64,000 bases of DNA from Tanypteryx hageni (taxonomy: Eukaryota; Arthropoda; Insecta; Odonata; Petaluridae), in NCBI GenBank assembly GCA_028673005.1, contig CM054117.1:50544870-50608869 (forward strand), written 5' to 3'. Shown here one piece after another: positions 12,011-24,243 of the stretch (position 1 is the stretch's first letter; each line of letters begins with the position of its first letter). A program made the position numbers and the translations under genes. The notes beneath the pieces are model-generated. The model saw only the letters and a list, made by a program, of their open reading frames with translations. It did no database searches and was not told where the DNA came from.

Positions 12011-12559
12011 AAGATTGAACTATATAGGAAAATAAATCAAGAAAAATGATAAATCCATATAAACCTTTATGAATCTTGCATTAAGAACACAACCTTATCG
12101 TCGCCTCTCAATGTTTCTGTATTTATATCGTAGCTGTGCCAAATATCGTCGATTTTACCACACAAGTTTTTCGGGAATAATCAATGTGCAAATTGGATTC
12201 GGATTCGACTTCGGAAAAAAAAACAAAAGTCGAACACTTTCCTACGGTCGCATCGCTAGCAACGATTTACGCTCATCCGTCGACAAAAAGAAAACAAGGG
12301 GCCATCTCAAATGTATCGCCGCATTTCTTCCTTTTCCCGTATTCAGCGGGCGTATTGAGAGACACGAAGGTCAACACTCACGGCCCCCGTAAAAAAAGGA
12401 GAGACATCTCTATGCATTTGGTAGCGAATTCTTCTCCCAGGAGGGATTCTTAGCACCCGCGAATCCTTAAAAAAAAGAAACAGGTTACCGGGAGGGGGAA
12501 AAAGATTTTCAAAATCCAGAAGAAGCACTTTTACGTCGGTTCCTGTATTGGAGAATTTT
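12011..12559. other. Low-copy DNA, no gene recognised
   Basis: Contains overlapping frames of 89-173 codons on both strands. None resembles a known domain, and part of their length comes from the adjoining purine tract. Confidence 0.4.
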
Positions 12560-14070
12560 TCTTTCTCTCTTTCTCCACTTCCTCCGAGAGAGAACGAGGG
12601 AAACGGCATGGTCAGTGCGGGAGAAGGAAAGGGAGGAAAAGAAGAGAATGAGAAAGACGTCTCTTGGTAAGGGAGGACAAGGAGAGAGAACTCTTGCGAG
12701 AAGGAGATAGAGAGAGAGGTCACGTAGAAGGTTTCTTTCCTCTTGTTAGAACGAAGAGGGAGAAGAGGCGTGTTTTTTGGTTCGGAGGTGGTAAAGAGAG
12801 GCAAAAACGAGAAAGAGAGTGGGCGACGTGCAACAGGAGACGGACACAAATGGTAGGAAGGCAAGATGAAAAAAGAAACGTTGAAAAAAACACCGATTCA
12901 CCAAGTGGACGATGCAGATTGGCGAGATGGCAACGTGGCAACGCTCACCCAATGTGTGAATTTCGCTGATTGACAGAATAAATGTGTACAGAACGCATGC
13001 TATACGAACAAACCTCGATGACTTGAACTTCCATGAGTCGAAGTGGATATTTTTCACGTCTTTATTCAGCTTAAAAAAATAAGATCAAAAACTAGGACTT
13101 TTTCTCTCTTACCTTGAGGTTCGAGTTATGCAGGAAAGATTTTGGAAAAAGGAAACATGTAAGAAGTGCGGATAAGGAAGTGAAAGAATGGATGATAAAA
13201 GAGAGAGGAAAAATAATGGAGCAGGGAGCAGGTTACAGAAAATTGGTTTGAGAGGGAAAAAGCAAAGTAAGAAAGTATTACAAGTGCGGAAAAGAGAAGA
13301 AAAGGTAGAGAAAATGAACAAGAAGTGATACTATTAAGGGGTGAAGATAACAAGAGAGAGGGGGGAATTAAGTATAAAAGGATGTGAAAGTGAGCAGTGG
13401 CATGAGGAAAGAGACGTAGAGAGGTTGTGGTTTAGATGAAAGGAGAGCAACAGAGATAATAAAGAAAAGTGAGATGAAGAAAAAAGGAGTAAAGAGAGCG
13501 GAAGTGAAACCAAAGAGGGACAGATAGACGGGGTGCTTACAGTGAAAGAACAATGGGAGGGAAACGGAGAAGAGAGAAGTGGACAGAGAGAATTCGAGAG
13601 CGTGGGAAGGAGAGGTAGGAACTGTGAATCTGAGCCAGTCAATCGAACTCATTCAATTGTTAGATGAGTCTCGTGAGAAACGAGAGGAGACCAGAGAGGG
13701 TTAGAGAAATGGAGAGTTACAGGGCGAGAAAGTTAAAGAGAGAAAAGAATTAGTAAGGGAGAGAGGGAGAGAACGGGAGAAAGAGAGGAGTGATGGTAGG
13801 AGGAAGAGGGATAAAGGATTGAGGGAGGGAGAGTGGGGAGAGATGGAGAGAGAGAGAGAGAGAGAGATGAGGGAAAGAGAGGAGTCAAGGGGAGAGAGGA
13901 AGGTAGAGAGAGAGAGACAGATGGAAGGAGAGAGAAATGCCAACGACTTTATTTAGGTCGAAATTAGGCAGAGGGAAAGAGGAAGGCAGTAGGTAAAGAT
14001 AGAGGCAGAGGGAGAAAGGGAGGCAGAGGAAAGAAGGAGAGGAGAAAAGAGAAGGGGGTGAAAGTCAGAT
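12560..14070 (-). repeat. Purine-rich (AG) tract, the only large one in this orientation
   Basis: About 1.5 kb where the given strand is mostly A and G (AGAGAG, GGGAGA, GAGGAAG), most regular at 13680-14060 with an (AG)n core near 13840-13868. It is interrupted by ordinary sequence at about 12890-13130. It is the reverse orientation of the other C/T tracts in the window. Confidence 0.85.
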
Positions 14071-14756
14071 AGAAAAAGAGGAACGTCCGCGCAAACTCAC
14101 TATTTTTGGTTTTGCTGAGGGTCAAGTACGCGGTGAAAACGAAGGTCCTCTTAAAACTCGTTTCGTGCGAAGAGGACCCAGAGCTGTTTTTGGAGATTCC
14201 TCCTCCTCACGGAGGTCAAGGATTCTCGGGTCACGCTCTCATGCTGTTTTGGAGAGATATAAAGGGTGTCTGAATTTGTGCGTGTGTTGAGATAAGAGTG
14301 CGAAAAAAAGTAGAAGCGCGGATCGCTGTTTTTGCTGCCCGAAGATGAAGTGATATCGACCCATAAACGCGGAGATAAAGGCGTGTCTTGGTCATTAAAT
14401 GAGAGAATTCTTATAAAAACGATCGTCCATAATGTACTCACGAGAATGAATTATTATTATTATAAAGTTTTATTTGAAATAACTCTGCTGGGTAAATAAA
14501 ATGGGAATTTTTATCAAAGAAAAAATGTCAAACTATAAATCTTCACATATAATATATCAATTGGAAACATGTTTTTCACTTACAAATGCCTGATTATGTG
14601 CTAGTAATTGAATAATCAGTGATTAACAGCTACATTTACAGTGGAAGTTTATGAACTTTACCCCCTTTGCGTTAGCATGGCCTTTTACAAAGACAAATCT
14701 TATTTAATTAAGAATATCTTTCGTATTTCCGAGTTTTAATTTGAACTTTATTAGGC
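14071..14756. other. Low-copy DNA, nothing recognised
   Basis: G+C is moderate to about 14440, then AT-rich. No element ends or exon structure seen. Confidence 0.4.
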
Positions 14757-16002
14757 ACTAGCTGGAGTTACCCGGAATCGCTCGGGAAAGAATTTTCTTT
14801 TAAGTAGCAAATGATTTTTATTACTCGGGACCCCGCGCTGTCGGTGCCCCCAAATTTCTCAAATGTGTTATTCGGAGAAGAGGTTTTAAGAAGAGATTTT
14901 AACTACCACCTAAAGAAACCATTGAAAAATTTTAGTCAGGCTTGTGCTCGTGGGTGTATCTCAATGGCGAACCCATCATATAATCAAGGCAGACTGCTTT
15001 TCCAAGAATGGCATAATCGTGCAATTTTATTAAAATAGAAATTACTCCGACTGCACCATAAGCTCTGAATTTTCGTTCCCCATTTCTTAATTACGCAAGC
15101 GATGCTTACATTACATTTAATATTTTATCTATTGTATTGTAAAGTTTTACCATTAATATATTTATGCATTAACGTCTTTCTTAATATCCACATGGATAGA
15201 TGGACCGAAGCCTTTAAAGCAGCAATAAAATTATGTAGATGATGTCAATACTATTAGCCAAAACGTAAACAAAAAACATCATCTTGGTTACCAAGCAAAT
15301 GTAAGTAGATGTATAGATTTATGTTGCGATAAATCTTTTAATGATAATGGTAAAAGATAACAATGTTATAATATTCCTTAAAAATCATTTGACACACTAC
15401 AAGTATTCATAGTCTATATTGAATCCATTTGTACCCTATTCTTCTTCTACGGCTCGCCACGGCGTGGACTTTCCTTACAGTAATCTTTACGTGGCTATCT
15501 CCCTTAGAGGAGGACAATAATTAAGAAATTTAGTTTTGTTGCCGCCTGGAAAATGTTAATAAATTTTGCGCTTAAAGGATAATTTCGAGCGATTTAACAG
15601 GAAATACGACTAAACATGAACAGAATTAAAATATTCAGTTTTTTATGCGTAAAATAAGCTATTTTTTATGATCATAAGTTAATATTTTGGTATATTTATA
15701 TCCACATCAGTGAAGGGCTGCATGACATTTTGGGACTCCTCCACTCCATTTCCCATGTATTCTTATGGAAATAGTACTTTATTTACCCCATGGGGTATAA
15801 GAGACCTCACTGTCTGCAAACCTAAACCAACTTATTTCTTTTATCCGTAAGATGGCCCATGAAACTTTTGAATTTGATAGCTTCAGCGGTGTAAAAACGT
15901 ATAAAGAATATACATAGATACACACACACACACAAAAATATTTATAAGATGTGAGAAGTTAAACAATGATAAACTAATCAATTATTTTTCTGGTCTGAAT
16001 GC
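14757..16002 (+). repeat. Dispersed repeat E, copy 1
   Basis: Colinear with 33480-34600 over its whole length; copy 2 lacks about 100 bp present here near 14960-15070. The left end is ACTAGCTG then a CCGG/CGGG-rich hairpin motif; the right end is TTTTTCTGGTCTGAATGC. Landmarks inside include TTTTAAGTAGCAAA, CCGCGCTGTCGGTGCCC, TTACGCAAGCGATG, GCTGCATGACATTTTGGG and a CA microsatellite near 15920. No conserved frame, so probably a non-autonomous element. Confidence 0.85.
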
Positions 16003-17335
16003 GGTGTAAAAATGTATAAGTGACACACAAACATACATATATACACACATTCATTTTTATACATTAGATTCCTTACCAGTGAAGCGGTAGTACCGGAAAG
16101 TTTTATGGGCACATCTTGTCCGTCCGTCGTGACTGTCATCTCCAGAACCGCAGGACGGATTTTAATTAAATTCAGTATGAGTGATACTTATTAAAATTTA
16201 TCGTCCAATTGTGATTTTGAACTGCATCAGTCAATTAGAACATGCACTTTATAAAAGCGCTTAAATAAACTTATACTCGTATCTCGTTAAATGGCATCCC
16301 TCAAGAAACAATTTAATGCCATTTTTTCTCTCTAGCTCTTATTTGTTCTGTAAGACATTGATTAAAAATTTATTCTTACGACTTATAGTTTTGGAGATAA
16401 AAATGAGAGAAAATCCCAAGCATAAGATCACATATTTTGTTTTTATCGATTGATACTACGGTTCTATTGGTAAACATCAATTATAAAAACATTTTTCTTT
16501 CCAAGGTTCTTATATAACCTGTGAGGTATAAATTTAAAAATGCATTCGAATAGAGGATAAAATTTACCATAAAAAAGTCCGCGGGACCACATAATTACGA
16601 TTTGTTGTTTCATAGATTCAAGAACTGCCATATCTTTCGATTCCGTTTCATACGTAGGCCCCATAAAGAACGCCTTTGAAATCTCTGCGCATTCCATTTA
16701 CGGAGTATACTTTTCCATCTTGTTAAAACCTATAGAACTCTTCTTTTGAAATGTTAATCTTGAAAATGACATTACTACAGTAACCCAAAAAACCTTAATA
16801 AGTTTAGATGAATATGGCTTACCATAGCTATGTTATATTTTCAACTTTGAAATAGCTGAATCACTTTCCTTTTCCCCACCCGTTCTTTCTGATGATTACG
16901 TAATAATTTCACCTAACTCCTATATTACTAGGAATTTATAATTTATTCGTTGGAGGAAATTATTGAATTTTTTCTTTTGCCGCAGTTTCACTCTCGCTAT
17001 AGCTATTCAATTTACACTTCCGTTGCCTTCGCAGCATTATTAGTCGCACATCTCCGCTGTTAACAGGACCTTCCTAAAAATACATCCGCGACAACGTTCC
17101 TCCCTTTCCCAAGTGAGTGACAGACGCAAACTCTGTGGGTTAATTATGTCGGCAAATTTAACGCAAGTTTCCCTTTACAATCCTACGGCGATGCGGAGAC
17201 AGCGTTTTTTACCGCGGTGACTGCTTTGATTCGTCGGTTTAATTAGGGAACGATACAAGAGTACGCCGCTTCTCAACGCTCTACATTTTTTTTAATCGGA
17301 AAAATTGTATTTCGACTCTCATTTTTCTTAAACAC
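16003..17335. other. AT-rich DNA with a short module shared with 19988-20040
   Basis: No gene recognised. At 16665-16715 the sequence AAAGAACGC...TCC followed by TTTACGGAGTATACTTT resembles AAAGAACGC...TTAACGGAGTACACTTT at 19988-20040, showing a small diverged repeat. Confidence 0.4.
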
Positions 17336-18370
17336 CGTTCCTCTCTCTCTCTCTTCCTTTTTCCTTCCCCTTCTCACACTCTTCTCTCGCCTATTTTTCT
17401 TCTCCATTTCTCACTCTCTTTTCTCGTTCCTTCCTCGCGTCTCCTACCCGTGCTACTCATACTCCGTCCCATCACTCTTCCTTCTTTTCTCCAACTTTCC
17501 CTCCCCATCTTTCTTCTTCTATCCTTTTTCCTCCTTTTCTCTCCCATATCTCCTCATTCTCCTCCATCCCTCTCTCTCTCCACTACCTTTCCGTTCTCCC
17601 CTTTTTCTCCTCTCTATCTATCTCCTCTCCTTTTCCCCATCTCTATCCTCTCTGGTTTAGAGGGAAGAAGAGAAGGTCTAGTTTCAATCGAAGCCAAAGA
17701 AACACCCTTATCTCCTTCTCCTCTACATTTTTTCTCATTTTCTTCTCTATATCTCCTCTCACTCCTCTCTCCCTCCTCTCACTCTTCTCTCCCAGTCTAT
17801 CCCAATCCCCCTCTTTCGTCTCTCTCATCTCTCCCATCAACCTTTTCTCTCCCACTCATCTCTTTCTCTACACCTCTTTCTCTACTCCTTTTCTCATCCC
17901 ACGCCTTTGTCAACTCCTTACTTTCACCCATTCCTCTCACTCTCTTCTCACTTCCCTACCCACTCCTTCCCTCCAAATACCCTCCTTCTCATTCCTTCCT
18001 TTGCACCTTATTCCACGCACGAAAAAATAGAAAGCTCCTTCAGATGGGAAAAACCAGACATCGGGAAAGATAGGAATGGAAAGGAATATATGTCTCTTTT
18101 CCACCACATCGTTATCCTTTCCAACCCTCAAACTCCTTTCCCCTTCAACACCCTTTTCCTCCCCCTTCTCCTCCGGTCTCTTCGCGTTAAGGGTATAAGA
18201 CGCTTTCCTGACAGACCCCAGACCGTTTTATCGCGTACGTTCCCCTCAATCACATAACTCCACTCCCGTAACCATCCTCTCCGTTATCTCGCCTTCTCTC
18301 TCTCTCTCTTCCTCTCTCTATTCCGTTATTACTCACTCCCGAACCCATCCAATATCTCTCACTCACTCTC
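17336..18370 (+). repeat. Pyrimidine-rich (CT) tract 3
   Basis: About 1 kb of C/T-rich sequence on the given strand, interrupted by a purine-rich patch at 17655-17705 and mixed sequence at 18015-18100. The 207-codon frame here is a Ser/Leu/Pro composition product; frames in the other phases are equally open. Confidence 0.85.
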
Positions 18371-19708
18371 GCCATCTTTCCAAATAGGGAAAAAAACACG
18401 TCCTACAAATTTTCCCTCCCCCATCTATCTCCTCCCATACCGAGAAAAGGGAGTTCCTATCTGGTTATTTTCCAAGTGTTTTCGGAGTCTTTAAGGGATT
18501 ATTTTTCTCTCTTTCCCCCTTGAGATAGATTCGGTAAAAAGGGAAGGGGAGAGAATCTTGTTTTTTCGGTTACTTATGTTTAGAAAGCTTCATCCTTTTA
18601 GTCCTTCCCCGTCTCGTTAGATTTCTCTGTATATCTTTTGGCCTTTTTTCCTGCCATCCCTGGGTTTTTTCTCCAGAGAAATTACGGCTGAGAAAGGAAA
18701 AAAACATTGTGTATCGGATTCTGTTCGCGCGGACGAGATATTTTACTGATGTAAATGGGGTGTAATTTTGCGGTTGCCTTATGTTGCCGGATGAATTTAT
18801 TGGGCTGCGGGATAAACGTTATTCCCCTATAACCTCTGATGAAAATAATGTGTGTTGCTTGTAAATGATTCGTAATTAAACAATTCCGCTTAAAATTTTT
18901 CATTTCAACGTTTAAGGTTTTTAGTGGATATTTATAAAACTTTCATCCGTAATATTACACGCGTTAAATTTTTTTTCGAATTTCACTACGGCAAATTTAA
19001 TTTAGTGCCCGAGTTTGTTAAGAATGGTTTAATAAATAACCTAATAATGGCTTCTCTAATTATTGATTCTCATGCACTTAAATTGCTCTCATGACTGTAG
19101 GAGTATTATCCATGCTCGAGATATAAGAAGTGCTTCGAAGCTGAAAATTTTCTTACATGGTCTTATTGAATTATAGCCTTAAACAATATTGTATTTATTT
19201 TGTATTTAGAGAGAACAATTTGATAACTTTTTCACTCAAAAATGTACATATGTTTTAGTTAGAGGAAAATTTTTTCCTCTCAAAAACATCCAGTCTCTAC
19301 ACCAAAACTTTTCTAATGAACATTTTTGGCTTGAAAATATTAGCTTCATAAATAAGTAACAAGTTAAAAAATCGTTATGCTGGCAGTCTTCCGCGTAACA
19401 TGATGTTTCCATTCATTTAAAACAAGACGCCTTGAAAGCGCCCCAATCCCCTTAATTAGACCCTTTTCCCCGAGTGTTTCCTCGCATTTTGAACTCGGGG
19501 CGAAATATACACGAGGGTTCCATCTCTCAGTGTTTCTTTTCCTTCACCCTACCTATATGACACAATACCCTCCAAAATGTTCCTTTGCAGACCGAGCTGT
19601 CTGAATGCCATATGCTGGCTCTCCCGAAACAGATAATGTTTTATGGAAGGGGTTGTGGCCTTATCACGTGCACGAATATTAAAAGGATGTTTTCTGCTTC
19701 TTCCTCAG
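18371..19708. other. Presumed intron upstream of the SBSPON-like exon
   Basis: AT-rich with no further exon recognised. A good polypyrimidine stretch (TTTCTGCTTCTTCCTCAG) ends it at 19708. I searched by eye for the somatomedin-B and thrombospondin type-1 exons expected upstream and did not find them. Confidence 0.4.
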
Positions 19709-19785
19709 GTACTGCGTCCAGTTCGAAGTCCTCAAGGCGGCCAAGGCGTGCAGGAAGGAGAACGGATTCGCCTCTCTCCGAGAGG
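19709..19785 (+). CDS. Internal exon of an SBSPON-like (somatomedin-B / thrombospondin type-1) secreted protein
   Basis: The exon is bounded by a consensus acceptor (pyrimidine tract then CAG at 19706-19708) and donor (GTATGT from 19786). With one base left from a split codon at each end, its 25 complete codons read YCVQFEVLKAAKACRKENGF followed by ASLRE, then Gly across the junction. From memory of the family, SBSPON (RPE-spondin) proteins carry a C-terminal module starting YC-x-x-F, with a Cys about 10 residues later and a LREG turn before VC-x-x-C; spacing and residues fit well. These are secreted matrix-type proteins with an N-terminal somatomedin-B domain and one thrombospondin repeat. 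The following VC-x-x-C exon and preceding exons were not found. The gene assignment is inference from one short exon. Confidence 0.65.
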
Positions 19786-20228
19786 GTATGTGAATGTCTA
19801 CTTTCCCCTATCGCTGTCCAAGTGTCATCCATCCCTTTTTAGGCGTTCTTTAAGGGCGAAGCGAAAGCGGCTGAACGCCTCACGGGCATGCCTCGACTGT
19901 CCGACGCGTCTTTCATCTCTCAACATTTTAATTGCATATTCAAAGAAAGCCTGCCTGTGGCTATATAATTTTCCTGTATGATATAATAAAGAACGCATTT
20001 GAATGCTCCGTGTGTTCCATTAACGGAGTACACTTTGCCTTTTTGTTGGGTTATTGGAATGCGTAGGAAGTTATGCGCTCCGTTTCCGGCTTTCGATTAA
20101 ATCTGCGAACGATTTTAGATGTTATATTTACACAGCCATTAGCTGCGTGATTTCAATCGGACATAATAAAATTTTTCTGTAGTTGTAAAATCGATATTTT
20201 GGAAAAAAAATTACTGTCGGTTAGAATT
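19786..20228. other. Presumed intron downstream of the exon
   Basis: Begins with GTATGTG. Contains the small repeat module at 19988-20040 shared with 16665-16715. No second exon recognised. Confidence 0.4.
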
Positions 20229-20254
20229 ATATATATATATATATATATATATAT
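20229..20254. repeat. (TA)n microsatellite
   Basis: Thirteen or so TA dinucleotides. Confidence 0.9.
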
Positions 20255-20794
20255 CAATTATGCTTGAAAGCATTTTGCTGCATAGTTTTAATTTGACTAG
20301 TTAAGATTACTACTGGAACCCGCAAAAACTCTTGCGAAGTCAGTCATAAATTTGCATGTTTAAATCATCATCGTTAAAAATGCCCACAACTCACACGCAG
20401 TTTACTGAATAATAACAATCTTCTATTATTAACGTTGCAACGTTACGTTTGACATTGAAACAACTATAATTTCGATGCTTCATAAAAATCGCCAAGCGAA
20501 GAACGCAATTCTTTTGCCTATTTGAAAACTTAATAGACGCTATTTCAATCGGAGACAACAACATGGTTCGCCTTGGCGACACCCGGAAAGAGTTCGAAAA
20601 AACCATAAAATTTCGAAAAGAAACGCGCGTTTCTGACGAATTCTACCAGGTAACGTCTAAACATTGCAAGAATAACATATTTTATAGTTTTAGCGGTCGA
20701 ATAAAGTAAAAACTGAGAGATTCGGTACATATTTGCGTATTTTAATGACTGAAGGAAATAAATCTTGTACCTTGAAAAATGGAAACCTCTGCGT
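20255..20794. other. AT-rich DNA, no gene recognised
   Basis: Minus-strand frames of 71 and 115 codons overlap the neighbouring SINE and have no family resemblance. Confidence 0.4.
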
Positions 20795-20885
20795 AAACAC
20801 ATGAGAAAACGTAATCCTCTCCCGGAGTCGAATCCGGGGCACTTATCTAAACAAAAATAGTTTTCTCGGGGTCTCCTAGTTGGCA
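20795..20885 (-). repeat. tRNA-derived SINE head or tRNA relic
   Basis: On the minus strand CCCCGGATTCGACTCCGGG forms a tRNA T-arm-like hairpin containing a B-box-like GATTCGACTCC, preceded about 50 bp upstream by an A-box-like CCAACTAGGAG. The anticodon region does not fold convincingly, so this is not called a functional tRNA gene. Confidence 0.4.
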
Positions 20886-21601
20886 GAAACAAAATGGCGT
20901 CTACAGCATTTTTTTTATGACAAACTGTTCAAGAGATAAAAGGGGGAACGGACGGACAGACATTGAGTAACTCTACCATAAATATTTTGAAGAATTTGTT
21001 TGTTTGTGCATTTATAACGCAACAACTACAGAACGTAGAAGCTAGATAAAGGTGCCGTTTCAACCGCAATAAAACGTTAAGGGAAATGGGAGGGTTTTTA
21101 AAGCGATTTGAATTAAATTTGTTATTTAAAGAATGTTTTTCTCTTTTAATTTTTTCCCATTTAAATAACACGGGAATGAGAGTATTGCTGGATTAACAAT
21201 CTACAATATACTTGACAATCGCTATAAACAAAACCTAATATTAACTAAAAGAAATAATATATACCTAATATAAACTAAAGTAGTGAAGAAAGAAACACTA
21301 AGGTTATTCAAAGAATCCCCAAAAAACTATAAATCTGGCTAATTGTCTCAAAAGGTAAGTGGAAGATAGTTTTAATGTGCAATTTTAAGTGCTTTCGTTC
21401 TCTAAAAGCTTTTTATGTATTCTGCATATTCTCTATACTTAGTAGACAGCGAAAGATGTTTTTCTTTAACATTGAAATTGAGTGAAGTGAAAGATATATC
21501 CGAAGGTAAAATAAGAAAGTTTCTATAACAATTCTTTAATTTATACCAACATTTACAAACGTTAACTCTTCCTCCCTTGAACATCTATATGTACATTTTT
21601 A
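20886..21601. other. AT-rich DNA, nothing recognised
   Basis: No element ends, exons or repeats seen apart from a partial local duplication of ACCTAATATNAACTAAA at 21231-21280. Confidence 0.4.
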
Positions 21602-22219
21602 CTGTCCTTTCAACTGAACATATGTATGCATCAATTAAGCCAATTATACCTATTAGATTATAATAACACTTCCCATGTCATACCGACGTTTTTTATCGCC
21701 AAATTCGGTTTCAAAGTTCGGGAACTCGTTTTGTTTCGTAAGTTTCACTTTAAAATATTCTCATGACAAATTTGACTTACAAAATCCACCTTTGCATGGG
21801 GTAACGTTTGGTGAAGCTAAATTTGAATATATCTTCAAACGTGTTTCCACCGGTTTTATCCCTCGAGTCTGCAATTCCTGCTCAAGTTTTTAATGTTTTT
21901 GAGATTCATGACCACATATGTAATATCATGCAGTTTCTTCCACTGGAACTTAATTTGAGTGAAATAACTATATTTTAAAAGTGATTCCATCGATTGTTTA
22001 TTATGATTATTTGATAAAAGATGCAGTAGCCAAATTTATCGATAAAGGATGCAGGAAAATTTTATTTATTTTGGCAAAATATGAGAAGACAAGAAATACT
22101 GCATACCATTAAGCACTACAATGAAAATTAACCTGGTTTCATAACTTGGTTTTATTCTCAAATCTTCCTCGATATATTTTGTTTGGACTTAAACACCCGA
22201 GCAACGCCGGGTAATTTCA
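21602..22219 (+). repeat. Dispersed repeat A, copy 2
   Basis: Near-identical to 1-620. Here the right terminus is better kept: CCCGAGCAACGCCGGGTA near 22196-22213 folds as a short hairpin. Read on the other strand this end resembles the left end of repeat E, TTACCCGGNNNNGCTCGGG. Confidence 0.85.
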
Positions 22220-22541
22220 ATAAGTTAATACATAAATATGTCTAGTTCTCAAATGAAATTTTAATGAAATCGCATTTCACATAATTGAGAGATTTTTCAA
22301 GTTATTGTTTCACGTGCTCTTAATGAGACAAATGTAGACAAATTTTTCATGAAGTAGAAAAAAAATCTCTCGCAAAAAAAGAGCGCTTGAAAATTTCCCT
22401 TTCGCATTCGAGACTTCCTCCTACTGAGACGGCGACTTTTTCGCGAGTCTTTTGCGAACAGAATCCAAAAACCGGTATTAGAAATAACAAAGTTTCCAGC
22501 AATACGCACGTGCTAAATTCTCGCGTTGCATTAAAAAAATA

Positions 22542-23188
22542 AACTGATGTGGGCAGCACATGACTTTCTCCATATTTATATGGCAAATTACATGTTGTTA
22601 GCTCTGGGATCGTTGTCAATATTTACTTCCGGTTGACAATTAAGAAAAGAAAAAGGAGCGTTACTAATACGTAACTAAGCGTCAATTGTTAACAATAGTC
22701 TTTGGTAGGTGGCGTGGTGGTGGCAGCTAAAAATATAAGATATCTCTTAAACAATGCATTATATGAAAAAATGTATCAAACAAAGGTAGAAAATGAAATC
22801 TCCCACTACTTTTATTCCAGTACATTTTTACATGCATCAAATATTAAAGCAAATGTTTCAAAAATAACGGATAAATGACAAGAGAGTAAACACCCACTTC
22901 GGGTCGACAGAGTTTTACTAAAAACTAATCAGATCTTCTAACTTTTATAAAAATGTTAAATATAAAATTTTGCGTTGATCTCATTAATAGTTTTTGAGTT
23001 AGAGCGCCCACAAAAATCTATCACATGCAGACAGACAAACAGACTGACAGACAGACACACAGACATCATCGAGAAAATAGTCAAAACCTGTTAAGGGGAC
23101 CTTAAAACATGTATTTCCGTTGAAATCTCGAATTCGATTTACTTCATGAAAACAATACTTTCTCTATACTTCGGGTATGGAGAAAGTA
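22542..23188 (+). repeat. Dispersed repeat B, copy 1
   Basis: One of three copies (also 35267-35976 and, inverted, 38034-38640). The left end is AACTGATGTGGGCAGCACATG then ACTTTCTCCATAT; the right end is TATGGAGAAAGT, giving a 12-13-bp inverted terminal repeat. Internal landmarks are GGTGGCGTGGTGGTGGCAGC, GAGTAAACACCCACTT, a CAGACAGACAGA run and GAAATCTCGAATTCGAT. No conserved coding frame; probably a MITE-like non-autonomous element. Confidence 0.85.
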
Positions 23189-23865
23189 AAAAACAAATTC
23201 GCCACTCTCATTAATTATCCCGTTAAATAGGCTTCATGCGTGGCTTATTCTCGCTCCAAATGGCCGCGTTTTTAACGGGTGCGGAAACGGAACTGCAAAT
23301 ATTCTCGGAATGGCGCCACGATCGCCGCCGCCATTTCCCGGAGAAACGTTAATTATCATTACACGACTCCGTTTACGTCCTCCGAAATCGGTCCTTGTCC
23401 CGGCGATTTAACCCTAATTAAACTGTCCCTTAATCGACCCTTCGGAATCATTCCCCTCGTCAACCCCTCCCGAAAAAAATATTTCCAAATAATTCCGATC
23501 CGGAATGGCGGAGAAAATAAAGAGCCAATCTCTCCGGAAAAAAAGAGAAAGGGAATAAGGAAAACGAGCGGCGAAAGCTTTAAAGACTGTTGGGAGAGTT
23601 TCTCGGTAGATAACGAACGTGGAGCTTTATGGGGATGATAGATGCCTCGATAAGCCTGTTTATTTGGGCGAAATTGAAGCCGTTAAGTCCAATCGCACGG
23701 GAAACGGCTTCGGGAATAACAAACTACGCTATCAATTTTATATACCTTTGAAACTAAATAGAAAAAATCCGCATAAAAGGCAATTTTGCGGGAGCCACTC
23801 GCTTTCTACTTTAATTGCGTTTGTTTCTTTTGCCTACCGTTGCAAAATTACCGTGTGTGCGTATA
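23189..23865. other. Moderately CpG-rich low-copy DNA
   Basis: Frames of 119 and 86 codons occur but neither shows a known domain nor splice-bounded structure. G+C is higher than the surroundings at 23220-23600. Confidence 0.4.
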
Positions 23866-24243
23866 CAGTAAGTTCCTGACAAATCAGACACCAAACAAGC
23901 GGAATCTCGGTTGACCGAAACTTTGATTAAACGGAATTTTGATTAAACGGAACTTCGGTTAAACGGAACCTCGATTTAACAGAATGTTTTGAAACTTATA
24001 ACTGGGAGGATTTTACATCGCTTTACGTGCATGCACGTACCCTATTTACTACCAACCTAATAGAGCTGTTAATACTTTAACTATGGAATATTTAATCAGA
24101 CTTTTAGTTAAGTCTTTTCTTTAATATCTCAGTGTTTGCTTGTTTTTTATTTGCGTATACTATGGCATGCGTATATAGACGGAAAATCCGTTTGACCGGA
24201 ATACGCTCGGTCCCTGAGCATCCGGTGAACCGGTAGTTTACTG
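23866..24243. mobile_element. Tigger/pogo-like MITE
   Basis: Starts TA-CAGTAAGTTCCTGAC and ends CCGGTGAACCGGTAGTTTACTG, matching the inverted CAGTA...TACTG termini of pogo/Tigger-type elements. Near both ends there are repeated TTGACCGAAA/TTAAACGGAA units typical of their subterminal transposase sites. The right-hand TA duplication is not preserved and there is no transposase frame. Confidence 0.65.

Noticed and set aside
16464..16697. 77-codon minus-strand frame starting MECAEISKAF
   Set aside because: No domain recognised and no splice context; part of it coincides with the small repeat module at 16665-16715.
17450..18073. 207-codon Ser/Leu/Pro-rich frame
   Set aside because: Lies in pyrimidine tract 3. 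The start of the frame might suggest a signal peptide, but the composition explains it.
20545..20892. 115-codon minus-strand frame
   Set aside because: Runs through a tRNA-derived SINE head, and the composition is unremarkable.
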